Shown here piece after piece: positions 1-6,965 of a stretch of DNA of 13,881 bases. The translations under genes were made by a program, and so were the position numbers. Each line of letters begins with the position of its first letter. Position 1 is the first letter of the stretch. The notes below the pieces were generated by a model. The model worked only from the letters and a program-made list of their open reading frames with translations, was not told where the DNA came from and did no database searches. Origin of the DNA: an uncultured Bacteroidota bacterium (GTDB lineage Bacteria > Bacteroidota > Bacteroidia > Bacteroidales > P3); NCBI GenBank assembly GCA_902766265.1, contig CACXCY010000156.1:1-13881 (forward strand), in the 5' to 3' direction.

Positions 1-954
1 GACCATAAGAAATATCGTCGCATCTCCCGACAGATTATGGATTGCGTGCAACAACAAGCCATCGTGCTCGACTTTGTGCAATACTCTGTCGACGAATTCT
101 TCGGTCGGCTGCCCATTGACGACCCAAACGATGTACGTCACTATGTAAAGATCGTCAAAGACCATATCGAACAGACCTCTGGAGTACCCGTAAGCTGCGG
201 ATGCTCACAAAGCTACACCCTCGCCAAGGTGGCCACCCACTTTGCCAAACATTACAAAGGATACAACGGCATCTGTGTGCTTACCCCCGACAAACGGGAG
301 AAAGCCCTTGGTATGCTGCCCATCGGTGACGTATGGGGTATCGGACGACAGAACCGACAGAAGCTGGAACGTCTGGGGGTACGGACGGCACTGGACTTCG
401 TGAGACGCGACGAGAAGGAGATGCAACGTCTCTTCTCCACCACGGGATTGCGCACCTATTGGGAATTGCAGGGACGCCCCTGCATCAACCTCGACCGCCC
501 CGAGATGCAACGTTCCATCTCGCAGAGTCGCACCTTCGGGAAGATGATAGAGGACAAAGCATCCCTCGCTGAACATATACGCACCTTCGTGTCCGACTGT
601 GCCACCAAACTGCGGGCACAAGGGGGATTATGCTCCTCGGTCACCGTCTTCGTAGCCACCAACCGACATCGCGAAGACCTGCCTCAATACAACAACGGAG
701 CCACCTGCAAGCTGGCTGTACCCACCAGCGATACCCCTACCCTCATTCAGGCCGCTCTTAGTCAGCTCACCGCCATCTTCCGCAGAGGATACATCTACAA
801 GCAAGCTGGCGTGACCCTCTCTGGTATCACCCCGGCAGCTGGCAGCCAACTGGACCTCTTCACCGCCCCAGAAGACGAGCGGAGACGAAAACTGATGCAG
901 GTCACCGACGAAATCAACGCCAAATTCGGCGACGATACTGTGGAATTCGGATAA
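1..954 (+). CDS. umuC: Y-family DNA polymerase, UmuC type (5'-partial, short C-terminus)
   Basis: This would be the catalytic subunit of a pol V-like translesion polymerase of the SOS response. The frame is open from the first base of the window, so the fingers/palm N-terminus lies outside; the ATG at 37 is internal. Visible motifs are the catalytic YSVDE (acidic metal-binding residues), the SxGCSxSYTLAKVATHFAK segment, the helix-hairpin-helix region around VWGIGRQNRQKLERLGV, and the little-finger domain. Near the end, RRKLMQVTDEINAKFG matches the start of the C-terminal DUF4113 segment that distinguishes UmuC from DinB. The frame then stops after DDTVEFG, roughly 35 residues earlier than UmuC proteins I know, and the usual SPxYTT tail is not found in any frame before murB. 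A umuD partner would be expected upstream but is outside the window. The family call is secure; activity of the shortened protein is unknown. Confidence 0.9.
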   Translation, partial: DHKKYRRISRQIMDCVQQQAIVLDFVQYSVDEFFGRLPIDDPNDVRHYVKIVKDHIEQTSGVPVSCGCSQSYTLAKVATHFAKHYKGYNGICVLTPDKREKALGMLPIGDVWGIGRQNRQKLERLGVRTALDFVRRDEKEMQRLFSTTGLRTYWELQGRPCINLDRPEMQRSISQSRTFGKMIEDKASLAEHIRTFVSDCATKLRAQGGLCSSVTVFVATNRHREDLPQYNNGATCKLAVPTSDTPTLIQAALSQLTAIFRRGYIYKQAGVTLSGITPAAGSQLDLFTAPEDERRRKLMQVTDEINAKFGDDTVEFG

Positions 955-1046
955 CAGAGAATTAGACAATATCAACAGACCCATGTATTTGTGTGCATGC
1001 GCCAGAAGCGAAACATACAAGATGAGGGCCGGTCGGTATTTTTTTG

Positions 1047-1055
1047 TATCTTTGC
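1047..1055 (+). promoter_or_regulatory. Bacteroidota -7 promoter element for murB
   Basis: TATCTTTGC matches the Bacteroidota -7 consensus TAnnTTTG and sits 23 bases before the ATG at 1078. I see no convincing -33 TTG at the right spacing. The element argues that the long upstream extension of the murB frame (back to 991) is not translated. Confidence 0.6.
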
Positions 1056-1077
1056 ATTTTCTAACAACAGCGAGACC

Positions 1078-2094
1078 ATGACCATTGAACACGACATATC
1101 TCTCAAGAAATACAACACTTTCGGCATTGATGCACAAGCCAGTGCCTTTGTAGCCATTCGTACGGAACAGGATCTGCACGAGCTGTTCCTCACCGGACGG
1201 CTACGCAACCAGCCCTTCCTGGTGCTGGGCGGAGGCAGCAATATGGTGTTTGCCGACAACTACCAGGGACTAGTGGTGCACATGGAGACCAAAGGCATCA
1301 AGGTGCAAGGTGTGGAGGGCGACGATATCCTCGTGGAGGCACAAGCCGGAGAGGTGTGGAGCGACTTTGTGAGACATTGCGTCGACCACGAGTGGTATGG
1401 AGCAGAGAACCTGTCGGGCATCCCCGGCACAGTGGGTGCCGCACCCGTGCAGAACGTGGGTGCCTACGGGACGGAAGCCAAAGATATCATCGAAGTGGTA
1501 CGCGCCTACGACGTGCAGACATCCAACCTTCGCGTGTTCTCCAACTCCGAATGCCGCTTCGGCTACCGCAACTCCATCTTCAAGCAGGAGCTGAAAGACC
1601 GCTACATCGTGGCATCGGTGATATTCCGACTGCATCGCGAATACGAGCTCAACCTGTCGTACAAAGCGCTGGCAACGGCTGTGGCCATGAAGGGCTACGG
1701 ACACCCTACCGGAAGACAGGTAGCCGAAACCGTGACAGAGCTGCGCAACACCAAGCTTCCCGACCCGAAAGTAATCGGCAGCGCCGGTAGTTTCTTCAAG
1801 AATCCCGTGGTCACCGCCTCACAACACGACGACCTGAAACGCAGATACCCCGACCTGGTAAGTTTCGTGACCGACGACGGACACTACAAGCTGGCAGCCG
1901 GCTGGCTCATCGAGAAAGCGGGATGGAAAGGCAAACGGCTGGGCAACGCAGGCGTATACGGAAAGCAAGCGCTGGTACTGGTGAACTGTGGAGGATGCAC
2001 GGGCAAAGAAGTAGTGGCACTTTCCAAAGCCATAACAGCCGACGTAGAGGCCCGTTTTGGAGTGCGCATCTCTCCAGAGGCCATTATTATATAA
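1078..2094 (+). CDS. murB: UDP-N-acetylenolpyruvoylglucosamine reductase (MurB)
   Basis: MurB is a cytoplasmic FAD enzyme that reduces UDP-GlcNAc-enolpyruvate to UDP-MurNAc with NADPH, the second committed step of peptidoglycan precursor synthesis. At 338 residues it is close to the 342 of the E. coli type I enzyme. Visible features are KYNTFGIDA (11-19), the FAD-binding loop LGGGSN (50-55), GIPGTVGAAPVQNVGAYG (114-131), FGYRNS with the substrate arginine (R164), the proton-donor serine in GSFFKNP (S238), and the C-terminal catalytic glutamate in SPEAIII (E334). The ATG at 1078 is chosen over the in-frame one at 991 because a promoter core lies between them and family N-termini begin at about this point. 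The next gene starts 15 bases after the stop, so the two are probably co-transcribed. Confidence 0.95.
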   Translation: MTIEHDISLKKYNTFGIDAQASAFVAIRTEQDLHELFLTGRLRNQPFLVLGGGSNMVFADNYQGLVVHMETKGIKVQGVEGDDILVEAQAGEVWSDFVRHCVDHEWYGAENLSGIPGTVGAAPVQNVGAYGTEAKDIIEVVRAYDVQTSNLRVFSNSECRFGYRNSIFKQELKDRYIVASVIFRLHREYELNLSYKALATAVAMKGYGHPTGRQVAETVTELRNTKLPDPKVIGSAGSFFKNPVVTASQHDDLKRRYPDLVSFVTDDGHYKLAAGWLIEKAGWKGKRLGNAGVYGKQALVLVNCGGCTGKEVVALSKAITADVEARFGVRISPEAIII

Positions 2095-2109
2095 ATATTT
2101 GACTTTAAA

Positions 2110-2715
2110 ATGAATACAGACATCTTTTGGAACTGGTTTCAGGAAAACAACGAACGCCTGACCATGTTGGGCGACCTTGACGATGCTGAACAGAACGCAC
2201 TTCTTACAGAGATGCAGCAACGGTTGGAGGAATACTGCCCCGGTCTGACCTACGAGATGGGCAACCCCACCCCTACCGGACGCACGTTGACCTTCTCGGC
2301 TGAAAGCGATATCGACCTCTTTGAATACGTGATAGCTTTGACCGACAACGCCCCCGACCTGGATTGGTGGGAGTTTGTGGCCTTCAAACAGCCCCACGGC
2401 AAAGGGGTGAACGTGACCTTTGCCAAGTACCGCTTTGAAAGCAGCAAGATGTTCTTCCAGCAGCTGGAAAACGAGGAGGAGCCCGACATTCTGGGACTGC
2501 GCGTGGCACTGCCTAACCCTGTGGACGACGAAGACCAGCTGGTAGGAGTATATGTAACCATCGAGGCCATGATTGGCGAGTTCGACTGCGCCACATTGAT
2601 AGGATATCTCGACACCTGCGCCCTTCCCGACGACCCAGCTGGAGAAGGATTCCATCCGATGGACGACCTGCCGGAATTTGTGGAGTGGTTCAAAGCCGAA
2701 CGCGACAAGGAATAA
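2110..2715 (+). CDS. Conserved acidic protein of unknown function
   Basis: I do not recognise a named domain in this 201-residue protein. It is strongly acidic and soluble, with no signal peptide or membrane segment. It is rich in tryptophan and other aromatics (FWNWF at the N-terminus, DLDWWEFVAF near residues 78-87) and in DD/EE runs (EEEPDI, DDEDQL). A patterned helix around DLDDAEQNALLTEMQQRLEEY precedes a beta-rich centre, and the C-terminus is DLPEFVEWFKAERDKE. It reads like a compact globular protein conserved in Bacteroidales. Its ATG follows murB by 15 bases with no terminator between, so it is likely in the murB transcript, but that does not assign a function. It is followed by a 224-base non-coding stretch before purA. 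Confidence 0.8.
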   Translation: MNTDIFWNWFQENNERLTMLGDLDDAEQNALLTEMQQRLEEYCPGLTYEMGNPTPTGRTLTFSAESDIDLFEYVIALTDNAPDLDWWEFVAFKQPHGKGVNVTFAKYRFESSKMFFQQLENEEEPDILGLRVALPNPVDDEDQLVGVYVTIEAMIGEFDCATLIGYLDTCALPDDPAGEGFHPMDDLPEFVEWFKAERDKE

Positions 2716-2810
2716 GGAGCAAACGGGGTAACTCACATAGCGTCCGACAGTTTCTTTCGCTTGTTGATAAAAATTTGCCTCCCTCAAAGTCAAAAATGAA
2801 AATAAATCTG

Positions 2811-2819
2811 TATTTTCGC
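2811..2819 (+). promoter_or_regulatory. Candidate -7 promoter element for purA
   Basis: TATTTTCGC deviates at one position from TAnnTTTG and lies in an A/T-rich stretch of the 2716-2939 intergenic region. It would give purA a leader of roughly 115 bases. No matching -33 TTG was found, so this is a weak call. Confidence 0.35.
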
Positions 2820-2893
2820 ATTGTTTTTGGCGGACAGGTCCACTAGCCGTGCGCCAGTTTAATAGATTGTAACAAATAAGTTTATAAACATAC

Positions 2894-2907
2894 CGGACAA
2901 ATGTCCG
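2894..2907. promoter_or_regulatory. Inverted repeat in the purA leader, possible operator
   Basis: CGGACAAATGTCCG is a perfect 6-bp inverted repeat with a 2-base centre, 32 bases before the purA ATG. As RNA it could form only a 5-bp stem. A direct copy of CGGACA occurs at 2831-2836 and a GTCCG half-site at 2742-2746, so the half-site recurs in this leader. Regulation of purA by a DNA-binding protein here is inference. Confidence 0.35.
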
Positions 2908-2939
2908 AGATACCACTTTAAATCATCTGAAACAGCAAA

Positions 2940-4235
2940 ATGAGCAAAGTAGATGTTCTGTTAGGCCTGCAATGGGGCGATGAAGGCAAAGGCAAGATTG
3001 TCGATGTACTCACCCCTCACTACGACGTGATAGCCCGCTTCCAAGGCGGTCCCAATGCCGGACACACACTGGAGTTCAACGGCATCAAGCATGTACTCCA
3101 CATCATCCCTTCGGGCATATTCCACACAGACAAAATCAACGTCATCGGCAATGGCGTCATCATCGAGGCCTGCATCTTCAAGCAGGAAATCGAGGCCCTG
3201 CGTCAGAAAGGGGCTTGTCCTGAAGCAAACCTGTACATCTCCAAGAAAGCCCACCTCATCCTGCCGACACACCGCATGCTCGACGCTGCCAACGAACAAG
3301 CCAAGGGCAACCAGAAAATCGGCTCCACCCTCAAAGGCATAGGCCCAACCTATACGGATAAGATAGCCCGTTCAGGACTGCGCGTCGGTGACATCCTCGC
3401 CCCCGACTTCCGTGAACGTTTCGAGTTGCTGAAATTCCAGCATCTGCAGACTGCCCATACACTCAATTTCAACCTCAACGACTTCCGTATCGACGGTCTG
3501 ACCCTGGACGAATACGAAGCCAAATGGATGGAATCGCTCGACACGCTCAAACAATTCAAGCTCATCAATAGCGAATATTTCATCAACCGTATGCTCGACG
3601 AGGGCAAGAAGGTACTGGCAGAAGGTGCTCAGGCAGCCATGCTCGATGTTGACTTCGGCACCTACCCGTTTGTCACCTCCAGCAGCTGCGTAGCCGCCGG
3701 CGTATGCTCGGGACTGGGCGTAGCCCCTTCGCGTGTGGGACGCATCTACGGTATCGCCAAGGCCTACTGCACCCGTGTGGGTGCCGGTCCTTTCCCCACC
3801 GAGCTGTTCGACGAGACGGGACGGACACTATGCGAGAATGGCCACGAATATGGCTCCACCACAGGACGTCCTCGCCGCTGCGGATGGATTGACCTCCCCG
3901 CATTGCGCTATGCCTGTATGCTCGATGGCGTGACCGACCTGGTGGTAACCAAGCCCGATGTGATGAACGACTTTGACGAAATTAAGATGTGTACCGCTTA
4001 CGAGATCGAGGGCAAGCAGACCGACGAACTGCCATTTGAATACAATACTGTCGAGATACACCCACAACTCAAATCCTTCCCTGGCTGGAAGCAGAGCTTG
4101 GTAGGCATCAATAGTTTCGACAAGCTGCCGACAAAGATGCTCGACTATTTGCATGCCATCGAACAGCAGGTAGGTGTGCCCATCACCGCTGTCAGCACCA
4201 GCCCCGACCGCAAGGACGTACTGTTCAAATTATAG
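2940..4235 (+). CDS. purA: Adenylosuccinate synthetase (PurA)
   Basis: PurA catalyses the GTP-dependent joining of IMP and aspartate to adenylosuccinate, the first committed step from IMP to AMP, in the cytoplasm. The 431-residue length is normal. The sequence starts with the phosphate loop QWGDEGKGK (11-19), including the catalytic aspartate D14. It continues with GGPNAGHT (36-43, catalytic histidine H42), the IMP-binding segment GPTYTDKIARSGLR, the central block around TSSSCVAAGVCSGLGVAP, the GSTTGRPRRCGW loop that binds aspartate, and TKPDVMNDFD of the guanine-binding site. All key residues appear present. The ATG at 2940 is the only start that keeps the conserved N-terminus. A 224-base leader precedes it and a secreted-protein gene follows after 62 bases. 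Confidence 0.97.
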   Translation: MSKVDVLLGLQWGDEGKGKIVDVLTPHYDVIARFQGGPNAGHTLEFNGIKHVLHIIPSGIFHTDKINVIGNGVIIEACIFKQEIEALRQKGACPEANLYISKKAHLILPTHRMLDAANEQAKGNQKIGSTLKGIGPTYTDKIARSGLRVGDILAPDFRERFELLKFQHLQTAHTLNFNLNDFRIDGLTLDEYEAKWMESLDTLKQFKLINSEYFINRMLDEGKKVLAEGAQAAMLDVDFGTYPFVTSSSCVAAGVCSGLGVAPSRVGRIYGIAKAYCTRVGAGPFPTELFDETGRTLCENGHEYGSTTGRPRRCGWIDLPALRYACMLDGVTDLVVTKPDVMNDFDEIKMCTAYEIEGKQTDELPFEYNTVEIHPQLKSFPGWKQSLVGINSFDKLPTKMLDYLHAIEQQVGVPITAVSTSPDRKDVLFKL

Positions 4236-4297
4236 GACGTATACAATATTTTTAACAGACGGTCGTTATCTAAGCAAAACAGTAAAACACAACAGAG

Positions 4298-5353
4298 ATG
4301 AAAAAGATCTTTCTTGTCGCACTGATGTGTCTGCCTCTCCTGGCAGCAGCTCAGACCAAGGTGAAAGAGACCGCAGTACCCAAGTCGGTACTCATCACCT
4401 TATCAAAAACCTACGAATCCTACAAGGTGAAGACCTGGTATCAGGCACCTGGACAATACATTGCCGAGTTCGTCACCGACGGTCAGGAAGGCCACTGCTA
4501 TTTCACCGCCTCCGGTGAGTGGCAGTACAGTTCCTTCCCCATCGAGCTGAACGAATGTCCTACCCTGATGAACACCTACTTCGTCAACAACTACCCTGGC
4601 TACCGCATCAAATCGACATACTACGTCGAAGAGATGAGCGGCGACAACTACTACCGCATGATCATCATCAAGAAAGGCGTGGGCTCGGAAGACTGCGAAT
4701 TGATATTCGACACCCGTGGCAAGTTGCAGAAAAGCACAGCCCCCGACCCCGATGTGGTGAAACGCGACTACTACACCCACGAGAACCCCAACGACGAGAG
4801 CGTGCACAAAGAGGCCGAGAAGGACAAATCGCGCGCCAACCGCTACGCCAAGAAGCGTGGAGCCCCGAAGCCCGATGTGGTTGAAGAGCCCCGTCCCGAA
4901 CCCTCCGAAGCCATCGTGGCCAACTTCAACAAACGCTATCCTGCAGCCCGTCTGGCTGAGGGTCCCGACTGGTATCAACGTGCCAACGGCGAATTTGTGG
5001 CCTACTACACCAACAACCAGAAAAACAAATTCGAAGCCGTCTACAACACCGAGACCGAAACCCTGACCAAGACAGGCAAGGTGCTGGCCAAAGAGCGCTA
5101 CACCTCCGCCATCCTTAAATATCTGGCTGAGAAATTCAAAGGCGAGAAATACGAGATTGAGAAGATGGTAGTGTACGAATTCGACGCCAAATACCGTGGT
5201 GCCGACGGCAAGAAGCCCAAACCCTACACCTACTGCGTGGTGAGCCAGAAACAGAAATCGGGCACCAAGAAATACACCCGTATGGAGTTCGACAACTCCT
5301 ATAAGTTCACTGGTCTGCTGGCACAGCCCCTCGACGCCCGCGACGTCCAGTAA
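4298..5353 (+). CDS. Secreted protein with two PepSY-like (DUF2874-type) domains
   Basis: The 351-residue protein begins with a clear signal peptide, MKKIFLVALMCLPLLAAAQ, with probable signal peptidase I cleavage near AAAQ-TK. The cysteine in the hydrophobic core does not form a lipobox, so it is probably periplasmic rather than a lipoprotein. Two regions resemble the putative beta-lactamase-inhibitor-like PepSY_like fold (PF11396). Residues 26-145 run from VPKSV through TWYQAPGQYIAEF, an aromatic strand, NNYPGY and a final LIFDTRGKL. Residues 203-345 run from SEAIVANFNKRYP through WYQRANGEFVAYY to the end. Between them lies a highly charged linker (146-202) rich in Lys, Glu and Pro. Proteins of this type are common in Bacteroidales envelopes, but their function is not established. 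It may be read from the purA transcript, and a long hairpin follows its stop. Confidence 0.75.
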   Translation: MKKIFLVALMCLPLLAAAQTKVKETAVPKSVLITLSKTYESYKVKTWYQAPGQYIAEFVTDGQEGHCYFTASGEWQYSSFPIELNECPTLMNTYFVNNYPGYRIKSTYYVEEMSGDNYYRMIIIKKGVGSEDCELIFDTRGKLQKSTAPDPDVVKRDYYTHENPNDESVHKEAEKDKSRANRYAKKRGAPKPDVVEEPRPEPSEAIVANFNKRYPAARLAEGPDWYQRANGEFVAYYTNNQKNKFEAVYNTETETLTKTGKVLAKERYTSAILKYLAEKFKGEKYEIEKMVVYEFDAKYRGADGKKPKPYTYCVVSQKQKSGTKKYTRMEFDNSYKFTGLLAQPLDARDVQ

Positions 5354-5378
5354 CCGCACTCAATCATATAGGATAAAA

Positions 5379-5429
5379 AAGAAATTCCCTACCACATCCA
5401 GTTCTCCTGCTTATGGTAGGGAATTTCTT
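5379..5429. terminator. Long inverted repeat between convergent genes, bidirectional terminator
   Basis: Arms 5379-5394 and 5414-5429 pair perfectly over 16 bp (core GAAATTCCCTACCA) around a 19-base loop. On the minus strand the stem is followed by six T residues (5380-5375), so it fits best as the terminator of the nitroreductase gene. On the plus strand it can also stop the purA/PepSY-like transcript. Confidence 0.8.
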
Positions 5430-5462
5430 ATAGCAATGCAGCCCTCGCACCCATAGGACACC

Positions 5463-6209
5463 CTATTGGTTCATAAATCCTGCCTGCTTCACAAAGTCAA
5501 GCAAATCGCGCGATACCGACACGTTGGTGGTCTTGGGGTAGCGGATAGCCGTAAAAAGTTCAGCAAGGTTGCGAGTCTTGTTCTGACGCACCATCTCCTG
5601 GTTGAACGGGAACTGCTCACGCACCTCATGCACCTTCTCGATGTCATCGTCACTATAGTCGTGGTACTTCTCATAGTGTACCACACCCTCCAGCGGCAAC
5701 CGCTCACTCAGTGCAGGTTCTTCGTCAGGGTAACCCATCGAGAGACAGACCACTGGAACCACCCCCTTGGGCAAGTCAAGCAGCTGGGCAATCTTTTCCG
5801 TATTATACTGTACAGTACCCAGATAGCAGCACCCCAGTCCCTCGGCTTCAGCAGCGACACAGATATTCTGGGCACAGATGCTGGCATCGACCGTACCGCT
5901 CATCAGCCAGAGAAAGTTGTCGTAGGGCTCGTCGCAACCACGCAGACGACACCAATGATGGTAACGGTTGATATCCACACAGACCGTAAGGTATGCAGCA
6001 CAAGAGGCACCCTGACCGAAATGCAGCTGAGCCAACCGGGATTTCAGTTCAGGTTCCTGCGTCACCACGACGCTATATATCTGCATATTGCCCGTATTTG
6101 GACCCCGCATTCCACATTCCAGGACCCGGTTCAGCACCTCCTGTGGGATGGCACGGTTCTGATAGCGACGCACACTGCGGTGGTTCAAGAGAAGTTCAAT
6201 AGTATTCAT
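5463..6209 (-). CDS. NfsA-like NAD(P)H-dependent FMN nitroreductase
   Basis: This is a flavoprotein oxidoreductase of the nitroreductase superfamily, of the type that reduces nitroaromatics, quinones or flavins in the cytoplasm. At 248 residues it is close to E. coli NfsA (240). The N-terminus NTIELLLNHRSVRRY carries the HRSxR FMN-phosphate motif. GMRGPNTGNMQ (33-43) is the second flavin-binding block, and AAEAEGLGCCYLG corresponds to the GLG strand after the central helix. PVVCLSMGYP precedes the NfsA-type C-terminal extension. The physiological substrate cannot be read from the sequence. It is transcribed from its own promoter (6260-6268), divergent from the upxY-like gene, and ends at the hairpin 5379-5429, so it is probably monocistronic. 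Confidence 0.88.
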   Translation of the reverse strand: MNTIELLLNHRSVRRYQNRAIPQEVLNRVLECGMRGPNTGNMQIYSVVVTQEPELKSRLAQLHFGQGASCAAYLTVCVDINRYHHWCRLRGCDEPYDNFLWLMSGTVDASICAQNICVAAEAEGLGCCYLGTVQYNTEKIAQLLDLPKGVVPVVCLSMGYPDEEPALSERLPLEGVVHYEKYHDYSDDDIEKVHEVREQFPFNQEMVRQNKTRNLAELFTAIRYPKTTNVSVSRDLLDFVKQAGFMNQ

Positions 6210-6259
6210 CGGTTTGATTTTTATTCTGTTAATCTGTTTCTATAGAAATGAATTTCCCT

Positions 6260-6268
6260 GCAAAGATA
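6260..6268 (-). promoter_or_regulatory. Bacteroidota -7 promoter element for the nitroreductase gene
   Basis: Read on the minus strand, the sequence is TATCTTTGC, a full match to TAnnTTTG, 51 bases before the nitroreductase ATG. It lies about 20 bases from the -33 of the divergent promoter, so the two promoters occupy the same short region. Confidence 0.65.
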
Positions 6269-6286
6269 CGTCTTCTCCGTTAAAAC

Positions 6287-6318
6287 TTGCAGAGAAAACC
6301 AAATAAATCGTACATTTG
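6287..6318 (+). promoter_or_regulatory. Bacteroidota promoter (-33 and -7) for the upxY-like gene
   Basis: TTG at 6287-6289 and TACATTTG at 6311-6318 are separated by 21 bases, as in the Bacteroidota sigma consensus TTG-N19-21-TAnnTTTG. The -7 lies 22 bases before the ATG at 6341, which implies a very short untranslated leader and excludes the in-frame upstream start at 6287. Confidence 0.7.
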
Positions 6319-6340
6319 CACTCTATTTTATGGAGCATAT

Positions 6341-6910
6341 ATGGAACGAAAAAGCCAACAATGGAATGAACCCCAATGGGTTGCGCTCTATACCAAGCCA
6401 CGTGCGGAGAAGAAAGTCGATGCCAATCTGAAGAAACAAGGGTTTGAGAGCTACCTGCCCCTGCATCGCCAGCTGCACAAGTGGTCGGACCGCAACAAAT
6501 GGGTGGAGGTGCCACTGTTCTCCTCCTATGTATTCGTGCGTATCGTCTCCAAACAGATAGACCTCATCAGGAAGACCGACGGCGTGGCGACCATTGTGGC
6601 TTTCGGGCCCACGAGAGACACTATCGGTTTTATCTCTGACGAGGAGATAACGAACATCCGTCGCCTGCTGGCCACAGAGACAGAAGTCTTTGTCACACGC
6701 ACAGAGCAGCTGAAGAAAGGCAGCCGTGTGCGTGTGATAGAGGGTCCCCTGAAAGGCATGGAAGGCATATTGCTCAAAGACTGTTCCGAGGGCAACTTCT
6801 CAGTGAAGGTAGACACCCTCAGCGCCTACATCGTCTGCCAGATTGAGAAAGACCTCCTGGAGATAGTGACCGACGACGGAAAAGACAAAGGCATCTGGCA
6901 CAAACAATGA
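6341..6910 (+). CDS. UpxY-like (NusG-family) transcription antiterminator
   Basis: The 189-residue protein is a specialised NusG paralogue that would bind RNA polymerase and suppress termination in a target operon. Residues 12-108 form the NGN domain: WVALYTKPRAEKKV, the YLPL segment, and VPLFSSYVFVR, typical of RfaH/UpxY-like proteins. Residues 124-175 form the KOW domain: KKGSRVRVIEGPLKGMEG followed by beta strands. In Bacteroides, UpxY proteins head capsular polysaccharide operons. Here the gene is followed after 55 bases by trkA on the same strand, and a sugar aminotransferase gene lies beyond on the other strand. The start at 6341 is chosen because the promoter core ends at 6318. Target operon: unknown. 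It could act on its own downstream genes or in trans on a polysaccharide locus outside the window. Confidence 0.85.
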   Translation: MERKSQQWNEPQWVALYTKPRAEKKVDANLKKQGFESYLPLHRQLHKWSDRNKWVEVPLFSSYVFVRIVSKQIDLIRKTDGVATIVAFGPTRDTIGFISDEEITNIRRLLATETEVFVTRTEQLKKGSRVRVIEGPLKGMEGILLKDCSEGNFSVKVDTLSAYIVCQIEKDLLEIVTDDGKDKGIWHKQ

Positions 6911-6965
6911 CCCAACGGCACGGCACAATACCGCAGCCGGATAAAACGCAAAGCCGCATACGACT

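Noticed and set aside
991..1077. Upstream in-frame ATG extending MurB by 29 residues
   Set aside because: A promoter core TATCTTTGC lies inside this stretch and the extra residues do not resemble MurB N-termini; ATG 1078 fits the family.
1819..2916. Long minus-strand open frame opposite murB and the unknown gene
   Set aside because: It is a shadow of two well-supported plus-strand genes; no domain is visible.
4403..5359. Long minus-strand open frame opposite the PepSY-like gene
   Set aside because: Its Val/Gly/Phe-rich composition reflects the reverse of GC-biased codons; the plus-strand protein has a signal peptide and recognisable domains.
6287..6340. Upstream start of the UpxY-like protein
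   Set aside because: The extension overlaps the -33 and -7 promoter elements, so it cannot be in the transcript.
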